Positions 7,976 to 15,063 of a stretch of 64,000 bases of DNA are shown here, one piece after another. The notes under the pieces were generated by a model, which was given only the letters and a program-made list of their open reading frames with translations, did not search any database and was not told the DNA's origin. The DNA lies in the NCBI GenBank assembly GCA_020860245.1, contig JAJBUQ010000009.1, positions 133,773-197,772 of the forward strand, in the 5' to 3' direction. Source of the stretch: Rikenellaceae bacterium (lineage in GTDB: Bacteria; Bacteroidota; Bacteroidia; Bacteroidales; Rikenellaceae). How positions within the stretch are numbered: the stretch's first letter is position 1; each line of letters opens with the position of its first letter. The position numbers and the translations under genes are program-made.

Positions 7976-9807
7976 TATTCGTTTTTAGCGTCCTCTTCAA
8001 GTTGAGCTTTGAGAGCTGCAAGTCCGGAAATATCCCCTAAAGTAGTTTTCTCAACTTGTGAATTTAATTTTTTAACTGCACTTTGAGTAGATTGGTCTTT
8101 AGATCTTTTTTCCGCTTTTTCTTCGCGCTCCTCCGCTCTTTTAGCGTCGTCAGCTATTCGAGAATGAGAAAGAAGAATTCTTTTCGTTCCTTTGGAGAAC
8201 TCAACGACCTTAAACGGAAGCGTTTCACCTGCTTTAGCCGGAGTTCCGTCCTCCTTGGTAAGATGCTTGGTTGGTACGAATCCTTCCACACCGCCTTCAA
8301 GTGTTACAATAGCTCCTTTGTCCGTAATCTCGCTTATAGTTCCTTCATGGATAGAATCTACGGTGTAAGTTCCTTCGAGTTCGTTCCATGGATTATCTTC
8401 GAGTTGTTTATGGCCAAGGCTCAGACGACGGTTATCTTTGTCGATCTCAAGAACGACAACATCTATATCGGCGCCTATCTGCGTGAATTCCGCAGGGTGT
8501 TTAACTTTTTTAGTCCAGCTCAGGTCAGAGATATGGATAAGTCCGTCTACACCCTCTTCGATCTCGACGAATACGCCGAAGTTAGTGAAATTGCGCACTT
8601 TAGCAGTATGTTTCGAACCCACAGGATATCTTGTTTCGATATTTTCCCATGGATCAGGGGTTAGCTGTTTGATGCCGAGAGACATTTTGCGTTCTTCCCT
8701 GTCGAGAGTCAGGATAACAGCTTCCACTTCGTCGCCCACTTTCATAAACTCCTGAGCAGAACGAAGATGCTGAGACCATGACATTTCAGATACGTGGATA
8801 AGTCCTTCTACGCCCGGAGCGATCTCTACGAATGCTCCGTAATCAGCCATAACTACAACTTTGCCTTTAACTTTATCTCCGACTTGGAGTCCCTCGCTGA
8901 GCGCGTCCCATGGGTGAGCGGTAAGTTGTTTCAAGCCGAGAGCAATACGTTTTTTAGTATCGTCGAAGTTGAGGATGACGACATTGAGTTTCTGGTCGAG
9001 CTGAAGAATTTCTTCAGGATGATTGACGCGTCCCCAAGAGAGGTCGGTTATATGTATAAGTCCGTCCACTCCGCCGAGATCGATGAAGACTCCGTAAGAG
9101 GTGATGTTTTTAACCGTACCTTCGAGAATCTGGCCTTTTTCGAGTTTAGAGATAATGTCAATCTTCTGTTGTTCCAGTTCAGCTTCGATAAGAGCTTTAT
9201 GGGAAACAACCACGTTGCGGAATTCCTGATTGATCTTAACGACCTTGAATTCCATTGTTTTGCCTACATATATATCGTAGTCGCGGATAGGTTTAACATC
9301 GATCTGAGAACCCGGAAGGAATGCCTCGATTCCGAATACGTCCACGATCATACCGCCTTTAGTACGGCATTTGATGTAGCCTTTGATAATTTCGTCTTTA
9401 TCGAGAGCTTCATTAACCCTATCCCAAGACCTTAACTGACGTGCTTTTTTGTGTGAAAGGATAAGCTGGCCTCTTTTATCTTCAGCGCTTTCTACGTAAA
9501 CTTCTACTTTTTCGCCTATGGCAAGTTCCGGATTGTAATGGAATTCGGTAATAGGAATGATGCCTTCGGATTTATATCCGATGTTCACTACAACCTCTCT
9601 TTTGCTGAGAATTACCACGGTACCTTCTACAACTTCTCCGACTTCAATGTTCGAGAGTGTTTTGTCATACTGTTCCGCGATAGCCTCCTTAGGTTCGCTG
9701 TAAAGTCCTAAATCGTTTTCGTAGGCGTTCCAATCGAAGTTTTCAACCGGAACAGATGCGTTCGAAGGAGTAAGATCCTTTTCAACAATTTCGTTTTCTG
9801 TACTCAT
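7975..9807 (-). CDS. rpsA: 30S ribosomal protein S1, six S1 domains
   Basis: RNA-binding ribosomal protein that helps the 30S subunit bind mRNA, important in a phylum with weak Shine-Dalgarno use. Six S1 repeats are visible, each opening with a VGxxVxGxV-type strand and four of them carrying the GVDGLIH-like core; they run from about residue 55 to 560. Domains 1, 2 and 6 are more divergent, as in other S1 proteins. The C-terminal tail of about 50 residues is charged (EEREEKAEKRSKDQS...). Length of 610 residues is normal for Bacteroidota. It has two promoter boxes and a structured leader upstream, and shares its message with rnz. Confidence 0.97.
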   Translation of the reverse strand: MSTENEIVEKDLTPSNASVPVENFDWNAYENDLGLYSEPKEAIAEQYDKTLSNIEVGEVVEGTVVILSKREVVVNIGYKSEGIIPITEFHYNPELAIGEKVEVYVESAEDKRGQLILSHKKARQLRSWDRVNEALDKDEIIKGYIKCRTKGGMIVDVFGIEAFLPGSQIDVKPIRDYDIYVGKTMEFKVVKINQEFRNVVVSHKALIEAELEQQKIDIISKLEKGQILEGTVKNITSYGVFIDLGGVDGLIHITDLSWGRVNHPEEILQLDQKLNVVILNFDDTKKRIALGLKQLTAHPWDALSEGLQVGDKVKGKVVVMADYGAFVEIAPGVEGLIHVSEMSWSQHLRSAQEFMKVGDEVEAVILTLDREERKMSLGIKQLTPDPWENIETRYPVGSKHTAKVRNFTNFGVFVEIEEGVDGLIHISDLSWTKKVKHPAEFTQIGADIDVVVLEIDKDNRRLSLGHKQLEDNPWNELEGTYTVDSIHEGTISEITDKGAIVTLEGGVEGFVPTKHLTKEDGTPAKAGETLPFKVVEFSKGTKRILLSHSRIADDAKRAEEREEKAEKRSKDQSTQSAVKKLNSQVEKTTLGDISGLAALKAQLEEDAKNE

Positions 9808-9867
9808 TTAATAATTAATTGTTTTTATTAATGGGTTATACAATATGTATAGAGCCTTCGAAAAGGC
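9808..9867 (-). promoter_or_regulatory. Structured 5' leader of rpsA mRNA (candidate)
   Basis: Downstream of the proximal promoter box, the minus strand has two consecutive hairpins. The first is GCCTT-TTCG-AAGGC (9854-9867), a UUCG tetraloop at the predicted 5' end. The second is TATAC-ATATT-GTATA (about 9838-9852). An A/T-rich single-stranded stretch rich in ATTAAT and AACAATTAATTATTAA then leads to the ATG. S1 autoregulates its mRNA in enterobacteria, so a regulatory leader is plausible; this is inference from structure only. Confidence 0.35.
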
Positions 9868-9871
9868 GTGG

Positions 9872-9879
9872 CAAAGGTA
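9872..9879 (-). promoter_or_regulatory. Proximal -7 promoter box for rpsA
   Basis: Minus-strand TACCTTTG is an exact TAnnTTTG match 65 bases before the rpsA start. Transcription would begin at about 9867, exactly at the base of the first leader hairpin. Confidence 0.65.
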
Positions 9880-9920
9880 ATAAATTATTTCTGATTAATT
9901 ATAAGGCAGATACGATTTTT

Positions 9921-9928
9921 CAAAGATA
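9921..9928 (-). promoter_or_regulatory. Distal -7 promoter box for rpsA
   Basis: Minus-strand TATCTTTG is a second exact TAnnTTTG match, 49 bases upstream of the proximal box, inside the 141-base gap between mltG and rpsA. It suggests tandem promoters for this highly expressed ribosomal gene. A chance match in AT-rich DNA is possible. Confidence 0.45.
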
Positions 9929-9948
9929 TTCGTTGTTTTTTAGATTTA

Positions 9949-10980
9949 TCATATTCCTCTCTGGTTGAGAGCGTTGATATAGGCATTCCTGTTTCGTATA
10001 TGCTGTGCGTGATTTACAGCAAAATTATGGTACCCTGAGAAATCGTCTTTGGCGCAGAAATAAAGGTAATTATGCTCTTCCGGTTCGAGTACTGCATCTA
10101 TTGCTGCGACAGGTGGAACGCAGATCGGTCCCGGAGGAAGTCCGGAATACATATATGTGTTATATGGCGAATCGGTTTCAAGGTGTTTATTCAATATCCG
10201 CCTTAAGGTGAAGTCTCCTACGGCATATTTGACGGTAGGGTCCGCCTGTAATAACATCCCTATTCTGAGCCTGTTTAGATAAACGCCTGCGACTCTGGGC
10301 ATCTCGTCCTTCATTACTGTCTCCTCCGCCACGATAGAGGCGAGGATAGAGACTTGTTCTCTGGTCAATCCCGAATTTTTCAGTTTTTCCATACGGGAGT
10401 CGTTCCAGAATCTGGTATATTCTTTAAACATACGGTCTATAAAACCCTCTGCGTCGGTATTCCAGTATAATTTATATGTATCGGGGATAAACATAGACAT
10501 GAAATTCGCCTCGTCGAATCCGTATGAATATGCGATATCTTTATTATGCAATGCGTTAATTAGCGACAGAGAATCCGCCTCAATATATTTTGACACTACT
10601 CCGGCGAGTTTCTCCCTGGTACGTATATTGTTAAAAGTTACATTTACGGCATCTTGATTACCCGTCCGTAATTTTATTCCCAGCTCGTTATATGTCATAC
10701 CCTTAGGAAGAGCATAACGTCCCGGTTTAATATTATTTACCTTGCGCAGATTCAAATATTTGACGAGTCTGTCGAAATTTTCGATATTACCGTTGGCGCG
10801 TAAGGTATCGAGTTGTTGGTCGAAGGTCGATCCAGTAGGGAAAAATAACACACCGGCTTCGTGGACCGCGACAGACGTATAATTCTTGAAGGTAACAAAG
10901 CAAGCCACACCGATAATCACGGTAACGGCAATAAGTGAAAATAATAAGTACTTGATTTTCTTGTTTTTCAACAGATTCAT
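9949..10980 (-). CDS. mltG: Endolytic murein transglycosylase MltG
   Basis: Inner-membrane lytic transglycosylase that cuts nascent glycan strands and is thought to set strand length. An N-terminal membrane segment is clear (KYLLFSLIAVTVIIGVACFV). The YceG core includes the catalytic glutamate region SILASIVAEET, then PRVAGVYLNRLRIGMLLQADPTVKYAVGDF and the C-terminal PYNTYMYSGLPPGPICVP. I choose ATG 10980 (343 residues). The frame stays open 33 bases further to an ATG at 11013, but a perfect -7 box lies between them at 11001-11008. Probably its own unit, with possible readthrough into rpsA. Confidence 0.95.
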   Translation of the reverse strand: MNLLKNKKIKYLLFSLIAVTVIIGVACFVTFKNYTSVAVHEAGVLFFPTGSTFDQQLDTLRANGNIENFDRLVKYLNLRKVNNIKPGRYALPKGMTYNELGIKLRTGNQDAVNVTFNNIRTREKLAGVVSKYIEADSLSLINALHNKDIAYSYGFDEANFMSMFIPDTYKLYWNTDAEGFIDRMFKEYTRFWNDSRMEKLKNSGLTREQVSILASIVAEETVMKDEMPRVAGVYLNRLRIGMLLQADPTVKYAVGDFTLRRILNKHLETDSPYNTYMYSGLPPGPICVPPVAAIDAVLEPEEHNYLYFCAKDDFSGYHNFAVNHAQHIRNRNAYINALNQRGI

Positions 10981-11000
10981 CGGAATTCTTTTTGCAGGGT

Positions 11001-11033
11001 CAAAAATAACCATAATACTTTATTTAACGCAAA
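11001..11033 (-). promoter_or_regulatory. Promoter for mltG (-33 and -7)
   Basis: The minus strand reads TTTG (11030-11033), 21 bases, then TATTTTTG (11001-11008). Both elements match the Bacteroidota consensus. The -7 box ends 21 bases before ATG 10980, which fixes the mltG start. Confidence 0.7.
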
Positions 11034-11046
11034 AAAACAGCCAATA

Positions 11047-11077
11047 TTTGGAATTATACAAATTATTTATACTTTTG
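11047..11077 (+). promoter_or_regulatory. Promoter for the SRP RNA gene
   Basis: TTTG at 11047-11050, a 19-base spacer, then TACTTTTG at 11070-11077. This is a full match to the Bacteroidota promoter. The RNA's first paired base at 11082 is five bases after the box, the expected distance to the start site. Confidence 0.8.
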
Positions 11078-11081
11078 TGCC

Positions 11082-11185
11082 CGGGTAAGTCTTACACGAC
11101 CAGCTCCTGTTTAATCCCCCAGGACCGGAAGGTAGCAAGGGTATAATGGTCGAGCGGTGCGATGTAAGTAGCTTACCCGTTTTTT
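11082..11185 (+). ncRNA. ffs: Signal recognition particle RNA, small bacterial type (4.5S)
   Basis: RNA scaffold that binds Ffh and targets membrane proteins to the translocon. The conserved domain IV tip is present: ACC-GGAA-GGT at 11124-11133 with its GGAA tetraloop (11127-11130), followed by the AGCA internal-loop strand. The arms pair in order: CGGGTAAG (11082-11089) with CTTACCCG (11172-11179), CTTACA (11091-11096) with TGTAAG (11163-11168), and CGACCA (11097-11102) with TGGTCG (11147-11152). No Alu domain is present, as expected for the short form. The closing stem runs straight into six T residues, so it doubles as terminator. Exact ends are inferred from promoter and T-tract. Confidence 0.93.
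11172..11185 (+). terminator. Intrinsic terminator of ffs
   Basis: The 3' half of the SRP RNA closing stem (CTTACCCG) is followed directly by TTTTTT at 11180-11185. It separates ffs from the yrdC promoter 18 bases downstream. Confidence 0.75.
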
Positions 11186-11202
11186 ATTACGGAAAATCCA
11201 TT

Positions 11203-11210
11203 TATATTTG
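11203..11210 (+). promoter_or_regulatory. -7 promoter box for the yrdC operon
   Basis: TATATTTG is an exact TAnnTTTG match 16 bases before ATG 11226. It contains the in-frame TTG at 11208, ruling that codon out as the start. The predicted leader is about ten bases long. Confidence 0.6.
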
Positions 11211-11225
11211 AAGATAAAAAACGTA

Positions 11226-11828
11226 ATGAAAATTAAAATATTTCCCCGGAATCCTAATCCGAAAGCTCTCCAGCAGGTTGTAGATATTCTTGAGAATGAC
11301 GGAGTAATCGTATATCCGACAGACACGGTTTATGCAATAGGGTGCTCTCTGAAAAGCCTTAAGGCGATAGAGCGGATTAAATCTATTAGAGGAAAAAAAG
11401 ATGCTGAAATGTCTATAATTTGTCCCGATATCAGCAGTATTTCGAAATATGCGAAATTTGATACTCCTATATTTAAGGTTCTTAAACAGAATCTTCCGGG
11501 ACCGTTTACGTTTATACTGAAGGCTTCGGGTAAAATTCTAGATAAATTTCTCGAAAAAAGAAAAAATATAGGTGTAAGAATGCCGGATAACGACATTACT
11601 ATGTCGATTGTAAGGACACTCGGTTATCCGCTTGTCACGACTTCCGTTAAGGACGACGATGAAATAATAGAATACACCACGGATCCGGAACTTATCGAGG
11701 AGAGATATTCTTCGGTCGTGGATCTTATTGTGGATGGAGGATACGGTAATAACGAACCGTCCACTATCGTGGATTGCACTGGCGATGAAATAATAGTTAT
11801 CAGGGAAGGAATTGGCGAATTAAGATAA
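11226..11828 (+). CDS. YrdC/Sua5/YciO family protein (threonylcarbamoyl-AMP synthase-like)
   Basis: Family members make threonylcarbamoyl-AMP from threonine, bicarbonate and ATP, the first step of the tRNA t6A modification. Visible motifs are DGVIVYPTDTVYAIGCSLKS near residue 25, with the family's YPTDTVYGLG-like substrate loop, then KSIRGKKDAEMSIICPD and GVRMPDNDITMSIVRTLGYPLVTTSV. At 200 residues it is the short form without the C-terminal Sua5 domain. The RGKK..MSI pattern is closer to YciO than to TsaC, so activity in t6A synthesis is likely but not certain. I use ATG 11226. Its stop overlaps the next start by one base. Confidence 0.88.
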   Translation: MKIKIFPRNPNPKALQQVVDILENDGVIVYPTDTVYAIGCSLKSLKAIERIKSIRGKKDAEMSIICPDISSISKYAKFDTPIFKVLKQNLPGPFTFILKASGKILDKFLEKRKNIGVRMPDNDITMSIVRTLGYPLVTTSVKDDDEIIEYTTDPELIEERYSSVVDLIVDGGYGNNEPSTIVDCTGDEIIVIREGIGELR

Positions 11829-12349
11829 TGATGGATAATAATAATTATAGAAAAGTATTGATTCAGGAGGCTTCTAAGTGGGGGCTGATTCTCGGTATTA
11901 CGGTTTTTGCACTCAGCCTTGTAGGAAATTCTTTCGGAACTGTTCTTGCCATAGTCAGTTCTCTATTACAGGTTGCGGTAATGTTTGTAATCAATATGAA
12001 CGTGGGACGGATAATGGCTCCATTAAGAGATAAATACACGTTTGGGAATTCCATGGGCACCATATTACTTACTATGGTTTTTGCAGGCGTAATAATCGGA
12101 GCAGGGGAGTATATAATTCAATTGAATACTCCGGATTACTTCGATAAGATATTCGAACTTCAACTTGAACGGTTCAAAAATAACGCGGAATATACGCAGA
12201 TTATTACCGAGAATCGCGGAATGATCGAACGAATAATGGGAAATCCGCTAACCATGCTGATATCAGGCGTAATCAATATGGTATTATTCGGAGGAATAGT
12301 TGGTCTCGTTAACTCCGCATATTTACGCAATGACCGCAAAATCGATTAG
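11828..12349 (+). CDS. DUF4199 family membrane protein
   Basis: 173-residue integral membrane protein with four hydrophobic segments: about residues 15-34 and 37-55, one near 72-92, and one near 145-165. The charged loop between segments three and four (DKIFELQLERFKNNAEYTQIITENRGMIERIMGNPL) matches the arrangement of DUF4199 proteins, which in Bacteroidota sit beside a glycosyltransferase and a dihydroorotase or DUF4293 gene. Function is unknown. ATG 11828 overlaps the yrdC stop; a second ATG directly follows at 11831 and could equally be used. Confidence 0.85.
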   Translation: MMDNNNYRKVLIQEASKWGLILGITVFALSLVGNSFGTVLAIVSSLLQVAVMFVINMNVGRIMAPLRDKYTFGNSMGTILLTMVFAGVIIGAGEYIIQLNTPDYFDKIFELQLERFKNNAEYTQIITENRGMIERIMGNPLTMLISGVINMVLFGGIVGLVNSAYLRNDRKID

Positions 12350-12351
12350 AT

Positions 12352-13329
12352 ATGGATATATCAGTAATTGTTCCTGCATTTAATGAAGCCGATTCGATAC
12401 CGGAATTATCCTCGTGGATCGAGAAGGTCATGGATGATAACAGTTTCAGTTATGAAATAATTTTCATTAACGATGGCAGCAGCGATAAAACATGGAATAC
12501 GATAGAAAATCTTCACGTTAAAAATAAATGTATAAAAGGGATTGATTTTCGCCGCAATTACGGTAAATCTGCCGCATTATACAGCGGATTCGAAGCTGCG
12601 CAGGGCGATGTAGTAATAACGATGGATGCCGATCTTCAGGATTCTCCGGACGAGATACCGGAGCTGTACCGGATGATAACCGAGGAGGGATATGATATGG
12701 TTTCCGGATGGAAGAAAAAACGATTCGATCCGAAGGGCAAGACTATTCCGAGTAAATTTTTCAATTCCACTGCAAGATTGGTATCGGGGATCAAACTCCA
12801 CGATTTTAACTGTGGATTGAAAGCCTATAAAAAAAAGGTGGTGAAGAGTATAGAAGTATATGGCGAGATGCACCGCTTCATTCCGATAATCGTTAAAAAA
12901 GCCGGATTTACACAAATTGGAGAAAAAGTTGTAAACCACAGTGCCCGTAAATACGGTTGCTCCAAATACGGATGGGAGAGGATGATAAAGGGATATCTGG
13001 ACCTACTGACCGTTCTATTTATCACGAGATTCGGCAAGAGCCCCATGTATTTATTCGGCGGTGGCGGAACATTTATGTTCCTACTCGGAGGGGTGATCGC
13101 AATATGGCTTATAGCCGAGAAGCTCTCGATCCAGGGGCAGGGATTGGCAGTGCGTCCGGTAACTGACCAACCATTGTTTTTCCTGAGCCTTACGAGTGTT
13201 ATTATCGGAGCACAGATGTTCCTGGCAGGATTTTTAGGCGAACTTATTTCGCGGCAGTCCAGCGACCGGAATACCTACCTCATAGACGATGTTATAGATA
13301 TTGATAATATTAAAATTTCAAAGAAATGA
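12352..13329 (+). CDS. Family 2 glycosyltransferase, polyprenyl-phosphate type (DPM1/GtrB-like)
   Basis: Predicted to move a hexose from a nucleotide sugar to a polyprenyl phosphate at the inner membrane. The N-terminal GT-A domain shows ISVIVPAFNEADSIPELS, IFINDGSSDKTW and the metal-binding DADLQDSPDEIPE near residue 88. Two C-terminal membrane helices follow, at roughly 233-258 and 275-300, the GtrB/DpmA-like arrangement. 325 residues is typical. It lies two bases after DUF4199 and overlaps DUF4293 by four bases (ATGA), so it belongs to a tight operon. The sugar and acceptor cannot be read from the sequence. Confidence 0.92.
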   Translation: MDISVIVPAFNEADSIPELSSWIEKVMDDNSFSYEIIFINDGSSDKTWNTIENLHVKNKCIKGIDFRRNYGKSAALYSGFEAAQGDVVITMDADLQDSPDEIPELYRMITEEGYDMVSGWKKKRFDPKGKTIPSKFFNSTARLVSGIKLHDFNCGLKAYKKKVVKSIEVYGEMHRFIPIIVKKAGFTQIGEKVVNHSARKYGCSKYGWERMIKGYLDLLTVLFITRFGKSPMYLFGGGGTFMFLLGGVIAIWLIAEKLSIQGQGLAVRPVTDQPLFFLSLTSVIIGAQMFLAGFLGELISRQSSDRNTYLIDDVIDIDNIKISKK

Positions 13330-13808
13330 TACAGAGAATTCAATCCGTTTATCTTTTTGTTACAGCAATACTGATGTCATTGTTGTGTTTCTTCCCTCTG
13401 GCTGAATTCGTTTTTTTCACGGACGGTGGAGAGGGCGGCGTAAACAAATTGTTTGCATGGGGAATTATAGAGGTTACTACGGGGAATATAATTCCTGTAT
13501 GGTATACTGCGATTCTTTTAGGGCTGACTATTCTCCTCCCTCTGGTAATTATTTTTCTCTATAAAAAAAGATGGCTCCAAATGAGGCTTTGCATAGTCCA
13601 GATTATTTTACTGCTCGGTATGCAGATTTATGTGGTTATGTATCTTCTGAAGATATGGAAAATAGTTAAAGGTATGGAACCTGTAAATATTCCGGTATTA
13701 TCCATAATGGATATGGTCCCGTTAGTATCTATAATACTGGTTATTCTTGCTTTAAGAGGAATTTTTAAAGATCAGACTCTTATAAAATCGCTTAATAGAA
13801 TAAGATAG
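13326..13808 (+). CDS. DUF4293 family membrane protein
   Basis: 160 residues with four hydrophobic segments (about 8-26, 52-77, 86-107 and 124-143). The opening MIQRIQSVYLFVTAILMSLLCFFPL is the characteristic start of DUF4293 proteins. Its role is unknown. It overlaps the glycosyltransferase gene by four bases. Its TAG stop directly abuts the stop of the convergent rlmH with no base between them. Confidence 0.88.
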   Translation: MIQRIQSVYLFVTAILMSLLCFFPLAEFVFFTDGGEGGVNKLFAWGIIEVTTGNIIPVWYTAILLGLTILLPLVIIFLYKKRWLQMRLCIVQIILLLGMQIYVVMYLLKIWKIVKGMEPVNIPVLSIMDMVPLVSIILVILALRGIFKDQTLIKSLNRIR

Positions 13809-14282
13809 TTATCGATGATGGTAGGGCTCTCCGTTGATTATTGTGAATGCCCTATACAACTGCTCGGTGAATATCAATCGCACCATCTGATGGGAGAATG
13901 TCATTTTTGATAAGGATATTTTCTCATCAGCTCTTTTATATAGATCAGCAGAAAATCCGTACGGTCCGCCGATAACGAAAACGAGCCTTTTAATTCCAGC
14001 GTTCATTTTTTTCTGTACCCATACTGCAAATTCCACCGAAGACATTTGTGTGCCGTCCTCGTCGAGGAGAATGAGCCAATCGGAGTCGGATATATGGGAC
14101 AAAATCACTTCTCCTTCTTTTATTTTTTGTACGTCCTCAGGAAGTTTTTTCGAAGTTTTAACATCGGCGATCGTTGCGATATTAAAACGTGTATAACGGT
14201 TTATTCTCTTGAAGAATATATCAATACCCTCCGCTATGTATGAGAGATCGGTTTTGCCGACTGTCAGTAGAGTAATGTTCAT
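13809..14282 (-). CDS. rlmH: 23S rRNA (pseudouridine-1915-N3)-methyltransferase RlmH
   Basis: Methylates pseudouridine 1915 in helix 69 of 23S rRNA using SAM; an SPOUT (trefoil-knot) enzyme that works as a dimer. Seen are LLDEDGTQMSSVEFA near residue 72, FVIGGPYGFS near 103 (the SAM-binding knot) and the conserved C-terminus with RAFTIINGEPYHHR. 157 residues is full length. Last gene of the truA operon, eight bases after birA. The C-terminal HHR confirms the stop is authentic even though it touches the neighbouring stop. Confidence 0.96.
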   Translation of the reverse strand: MNITLLTVGKTDLSYIAEGIDIFFKRINRYTRFNIATIADVKTSKKLPEDVQKIKEGEVILSHISDSDWLILLDEDGTQMSSVEFAVWVQKKMNAGIKRLVFVIGGPYGFSADLYKRADEKISLSKMTFSHQMVRLIFTEQLYRAFTIINGEPYHHR

Positions 14283-14290
14283 TATGAATA

Positions 14291-15058
14291 TTATATGATA
14301 AATTCTACATCGCGGAACAGATAACTGTTTAAGGTTCCGTCGCTGTGTTCGAGAAGCAGCTCTCCAGTCTCTTTTACATCTCTTAAAGTTGCTTTAAAAA
14401 CAGTTCCGTCCGACAGTAAATAACTATGGACTTCGTCCTTACGGTATAGATTGCTTCGATAATCGGTATCGATAGCTGTCAGGCAGCCGTTATTCACGTT
14501 CTCATAATAAACACTTAAGTGTCCGATAAATTTACCGAGTACTTCAGCCCTGTCGTATTTCCTTCCCGATATTTGAAACATGGATACGGGATTCGGAAGA
14601 GAAGATTCAAATGAGGATTGGTTGATATTTATTCCGATGCCGGCAAGACTTCTGATTACATAAGCACCCATAATATCGTTTTCTATAAGAATACCCGCAA
14701 TCTTCTTATCTCCTACATACACATCGTTAGTCCATTTTATTTTTGCCGGTGTTCCGTAATGTTCCAGTGTTTTTACGAGCGCTAATGGAATTATTTTGGA
14801 TATATAAAATTGCAGTTCCGCAGGAAGTCTTTGAGGTTCCAATACAACGGTAAGCATTAAATTTTCTCCCTTGCAGCTCTCCCATGTGTGTCCGCGCTGG
14901 CCGCGTCCGTGAGTCTGAAATTCCGCAATAACAATATCTCCGTTACGGAATCTTCCGTCCGAAGCAATGTCGTTTGTCGAAGTTGTTTCATCCAGATACT
15001 CAATATAAATGGAATATTTTTCAGAAACGCTGGTTAATTTTTCCCGGAAATTTTCCAT
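14291..15058 (-). CDS. birA: Biotin--[acetyl-CoA-carboxylase] ligase
   Basis: Attaches biotin to carboxylase carrier domains via biotinyl-AMP. Conserved blocks are YLDETTSTNDIA near residue 21, the biotin/ATP loop GRGQRGHTWES near 51, and KWTNDVYVGDKKIAGILIE near 104. There is no N-terminal helix-turn-helix, so this is the class I enzyme without repressor function. A small C-terminal domain ends the 255 residues. It sits five bases after the Na/Pi transporter gene and eight before rlmH in the same operon. Confidence 0.95.
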   Translation of the reverse strand: MENFREKLTSVSEKYSIYIEYLDETTSTNDIASDGRFRNGDIVIAEFQTHGRGQRGHTWESCKGENLMLTVVLEPQRLPAELQFYISKIIPLALVKTLEHYGTPAKIKWTNDVYVGDKKIAGILIENDIMGAYVIRSLAGIGININQSSFESSLPNPVSMFQISGRKYDRAEVLGKFIGHLSVYYENVNNGCLTAIDTDYRSNLYRKDEVHSYLLSDGTVFKATLRDVKETGELLLEHSDGTLNSYLFRDVEFII

Positions 15059-15063
15059 GTTGG

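Noticed and set aside
8000-9700. Repeated similar DNA segments on the minus strand
   Set aside because: These are the six S1 domains of rpsA, a protein-level repeat, not a DNA repeat or array.
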